Positions 13,615 through 15,149 of a stretch of DNA of 15,149 nt are shown one piece after another. Position 1 is the stretch's first letter, and each line of letters starts with the position of its first letter. The position numbers were made by a program, and so were the translations under genes. Below the pieces are notes generated by a model. The model worked only from the letters and a program-made list of their open reading frames with translations, was not told the origin of the DNA and did no database searches. Origin of the DNA: JAZKFR01 sp040386295 (GTDB taxonomy: Bacteria > Pseudomonadota > Gammaproteobacteria > Burkholderiales > Rhodocyclaceae). Location of the stretch: positions 1-15,149 of the forward strand of contig JAZKFR010000037.1 in assembly GCA_040386295.1 (NCBI GenBank). Direction: 5' to 3'.

Positions 13615-14496
13615 TTATGCACCAAGAGGCTGTTTATGGATTTTTTTGTCGCCTAGCAAGCCGACTTTAATAAATACCTCGAGTACCTCATGCTGTGCCA
13701 GGAGCTGTTTAATTTGCTCGCTATAGCGTCCATAGTGAGCAAGTGTGAAGTCATCGAATTGGACAACGACAAATACGATACCTGTTGCGCCTTTACTTCT
13801 TATTTGGGCGTCACCCTGCTTAATCGCATCACCCAGTTTTTTTAGGAATCCACTGGGGCGTTCATGGTAAATCTCCTCTGCATCAAAGACCGCCTCATGC
13901 TCTGTTCGCACGATTTCTTTGTCTGACATACCAATACTTTTGACTTCGCAGTAGCCGATGGATGCTCCTTTCATGTAGCTCAAGTCAGGTGTTTTCTTAC
14001 CGTCCTCTGCCAAAACAGAGACATTTGTATAGCCCTGACGCACGAGGAACTGATATACAAAAGCCTCATTGATCTGGTTGAAAAAGCCTTGTTTGAGCTG
14101 GCCTGACCGGTGGTCACAAAAATGTTTGACCGCTTTGTCCGACAGAACCTTCCAAGATTTTGGATCTAAAGAAGACAGCGCTTTGTCATATGCACGATAA
14201 GAGGCGCGAGCCTGAGAGGATATACGTAACGTCTCCTCAAGCGAGTCGAAAAATGTGTTATCTGGGTAAGCCGCCCTGGCTCGCCGAACGAGCGTTCGCA
14301 TACGACGCATATTTGCCTGCCTAAAAAATCTCGCAGGATGAGTTCGCGCAGCAATCCACCGAGCAGCACTTACTAATACACGTACACTTGTGACCTTGAA
14401 ATGCCACAGTGGATTGTCGGCTGCGCTCCGAATCCAGCTACGAAAAGCTATATTTTCAATCGCACCCGCCAACCCGCGACTTCGTGGCAGCTTCAA
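13615..14496 (-). CDS. PD-(D/E)xK nuclease-like protein of unknown role
   Basis: The full open frame gives 293 residues. The C-terminal half shows a restriction-endonuclease-like core: a helix with E144 (NQINEAFVYQFLVRQGYTNV), then P170-D171 (KKTPDLSYMKG), then GYCEVKS with E184 and K186, a complete E...PD...ExK set. A hydrophobic strand (TGIVFVVVQFD) follows. The N-terminal part is strongly basic (QANMRRMRTLVRRARAAY at 60-77). I cannot name a specific family; it may be a restriction, repair or mobile-element nuclease, or a toxin. The start is uncertain: TTG at 14496 has no clear ribosome site, whereas ATG at 14310 has AGGCAGG just upstream and gives 231 residues with the whole nuclease core intact. 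It begins shortly after the dead hicB gene on the same strand. Confidence 0.65.
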   Translation of the reverse strand: MKLPRSRGLAGAIENIAFRSWIRSAADNPLWHFKVTSVRVLVSAARWIAARTHPARFFRQANMRRMRTLVRRARAAYPDNTFFDSLEETLRISSQARASYRAYDKALSSLDPKSWKVLSDKAVKHFCDHRSGQLKQGFFNQINEAFVYQFLVRQGYTNVSVLAEDGKKTPDLSYMKGASIGYCEVKSIGMSDKEIVRTEHEAVFDAEEIYHERPSGFLKKLGDAIKQGDAQIRSKGATGIVFVVVQFDDFTLAHYGRYSEQIKQLLAQHEVLEVFIKVGLLGDKKIHKQPLGA

Positions 14497-14529
14497 GTTC
14501 GCTGAAAACGCTCGCTGAATAAAACGATC

Positions 14530-14862
14530 TCACAACGCAACCCGCTCTTGCAGCGCTTCCATCGCTAGCGTGTTAATGCTTTTACTTTGAGCCTGCGCCG
14601 TGATGGCGAGCTTTTCGTGCAGCTCTGGTGAAATTCGCAGATTGAATTTTCCTGAAAAATGGCGTCTTGGCTCTATGCCTTTTTATTTGCAAATTTCAAT
14701 GAAAGTACGTAGTGAGCGTTTGAATTCTGTGCACAGTTCTTTGCAATTTTTTCCGTAGAAGTTAGCACCGCCACTCAGACCAAGAATTTCGCCGCGAAAA
14801 AAATCGAGAGCTTCGTCGTACTCGATCCGCACATGCTATCCGTCAATTGTTATGATGTTCAG
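14530..14862 (-). pseudogene. hicB: hicB antitoxin pseudogene (two nonsense codons, lost start)
   Basis: One minus-strand frame without indels from 14862 to the TGA at 14532-14530 (110 codons plus stop) reads as a HicB antitoxin. The N-terminal partial RNase-H-like part has HVRIEYDEALDFFRGEILGL and SGGANFYGKNCKELCTEFKR, and the C-terminal ribbon-helix-helix DNA-binding part has HFSGKFNLRISPELHEKLAI and MEALQERVAL. It is interrupted by TAG at 14838-14836 (after IDG, where HicB has Tyr) and TAA at 14685-14683 (between CK and KGIEP, where Glu is usual). The expected start codon reads CTG (14862-14860). HicB normally neutralises the HicA mRNA interferase and represses the operon; here it cannot be made in full length. 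No hicA is seen upstream of it, where it normally sits. Confidence 0.85.
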
Positions 14863-14923
14863 GGTTCAACTCTGTGTTGTTTCAGCCACTTTATGGTGCT
14901 GGTAAGCGCGGCCTTGTCTGTGT

Positions 14924-15136
14924 TTGGCTAAGAATGCGGACGATGAAAACGCCCGCCTAGCCAAACAGAACCACCGCGATACGGCTAGCTTGACTGCGCC
15001 GATAGGTGACGGACGAGAACTCTTTGGCGACGCCACCCCGCTTGCGTCAGGTGGCGTTGCGGCAGATGGCCTCGCCGCGCTAGCCGACCTAGACATCAAC
15101 CACGACGGCAAAATAGACAAAATAAACCGAACCTGA
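14924..15136 (+). pseudogene. Fragment of an RTX-type secreted calcium-binding protein
   Basis: The frame ends at TGA 15134-15136 and contains GDGRELFGDATPLASGGVAA followed by DGLAALADLDINHDGKID. This is the recurring motif of large type I secreted RTX/haemolysin-like proteins, where GELFGxxTxL is followed by an EF-hand-like loop, here DINHDGKID, that binds calcium. In intact proteins this segment sits inside a chain of many hundred residues, preceded by DxDGDG repeats and followed by more. Here the preceding 30 codons do not resemble the family, a stop (TAA 14903-14905) lies just upstream, and the frame terminates right after the loop. I infer a broken remnant. The TTG at 14924 is only the first possible start, not a supported one. 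Confidence 0.6.
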
Positions 15137-15149
15137 CCCTTTTGATTTC

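Noticed and set aside
14866..15120. 84-residue minus-strand frame, considered as a hicA toxin upstream of hicB
   Set aside because: The sequence does not resemble HicA and most of it is antisense to the RTX-type fragment, which carries a recognisable motif.

Overview
The window looks like part of a draft genome of a betaproteobacterium, most likely from the Burkholderiales. The reasons are the aceE-aceF-lpdA order, the E3 subunit with its own N-terminal lipoyl domain, the pstS-pstC-pstA-pstB order and the sequence character of FadD. Base composition is moderate, near half G+C by eye, which is low for free-living Burkholderia. The right-hand third carries a predicted metalloprotease effector, dead genes and fragments. 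Together with an unknown protein that carries eukaryote-like short linear motifs, this suggests a host-associated, possibly intracellular, relative. That lifestyle call is inference.

Left part (1-3603): the 3' end of aceE, then aceF (two lipoyl domains) and lpdA (one lipoyl domain), tightly spaced and co-directional. These make the pyruvate dehydrogenase complex (E1, E2, E3). Between lpdA and the next gene (3604-3934) lie two perfect long palindromes flanking four degenerate 12-bp direct repeats, and a third hairpin. Gene 3935-4543 encodes an unrecognised 202-residue protein with a SUMO-interaction-like motif and a basic, NLS-like cluster.

Middle (4544-8736): a phosphate-uptake operon. A clear Pho box (4633-4650) with a correctly placed -10 precedes pstS; then follow a hairpin, pstC, pstA (1-nt overlap) and pstB. 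No phoU, phoB or phoR follows. The opposite-strand neighbours (8804-10990) are a two-CBS-domain protein and fadD (long-chain acyl-CoA synthetase), 4 nt apart, reading leftward. fadD is crossed by a 10-N gap and has an in-frame TAA next to the gap. Alignment with the known FadD N-terminus predicts that the Ns stand for no missing bases.

Right part (10991-15149): accessory DNA. It holds a 624-bp stretch with no confident gene; a 231-residue NleD-like (peptidase M91) zinc metalloprotease candidate with a perfect Shine-Dalgarno; a small membrane protein, probably frameshifted, convergent with it; a GFA-family zinc protein; a PD-(D/E)xK nuclease-like protein; a hicB antitoxin pseudogene with two nonsense codons and no detectable hicA; and a fragment of an RTX-type secreted calcium-binding protein. 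The mix of a putative effector, toxin-antitoxin debris and a fragment of a large secreted protein is the most unusual part of the window.
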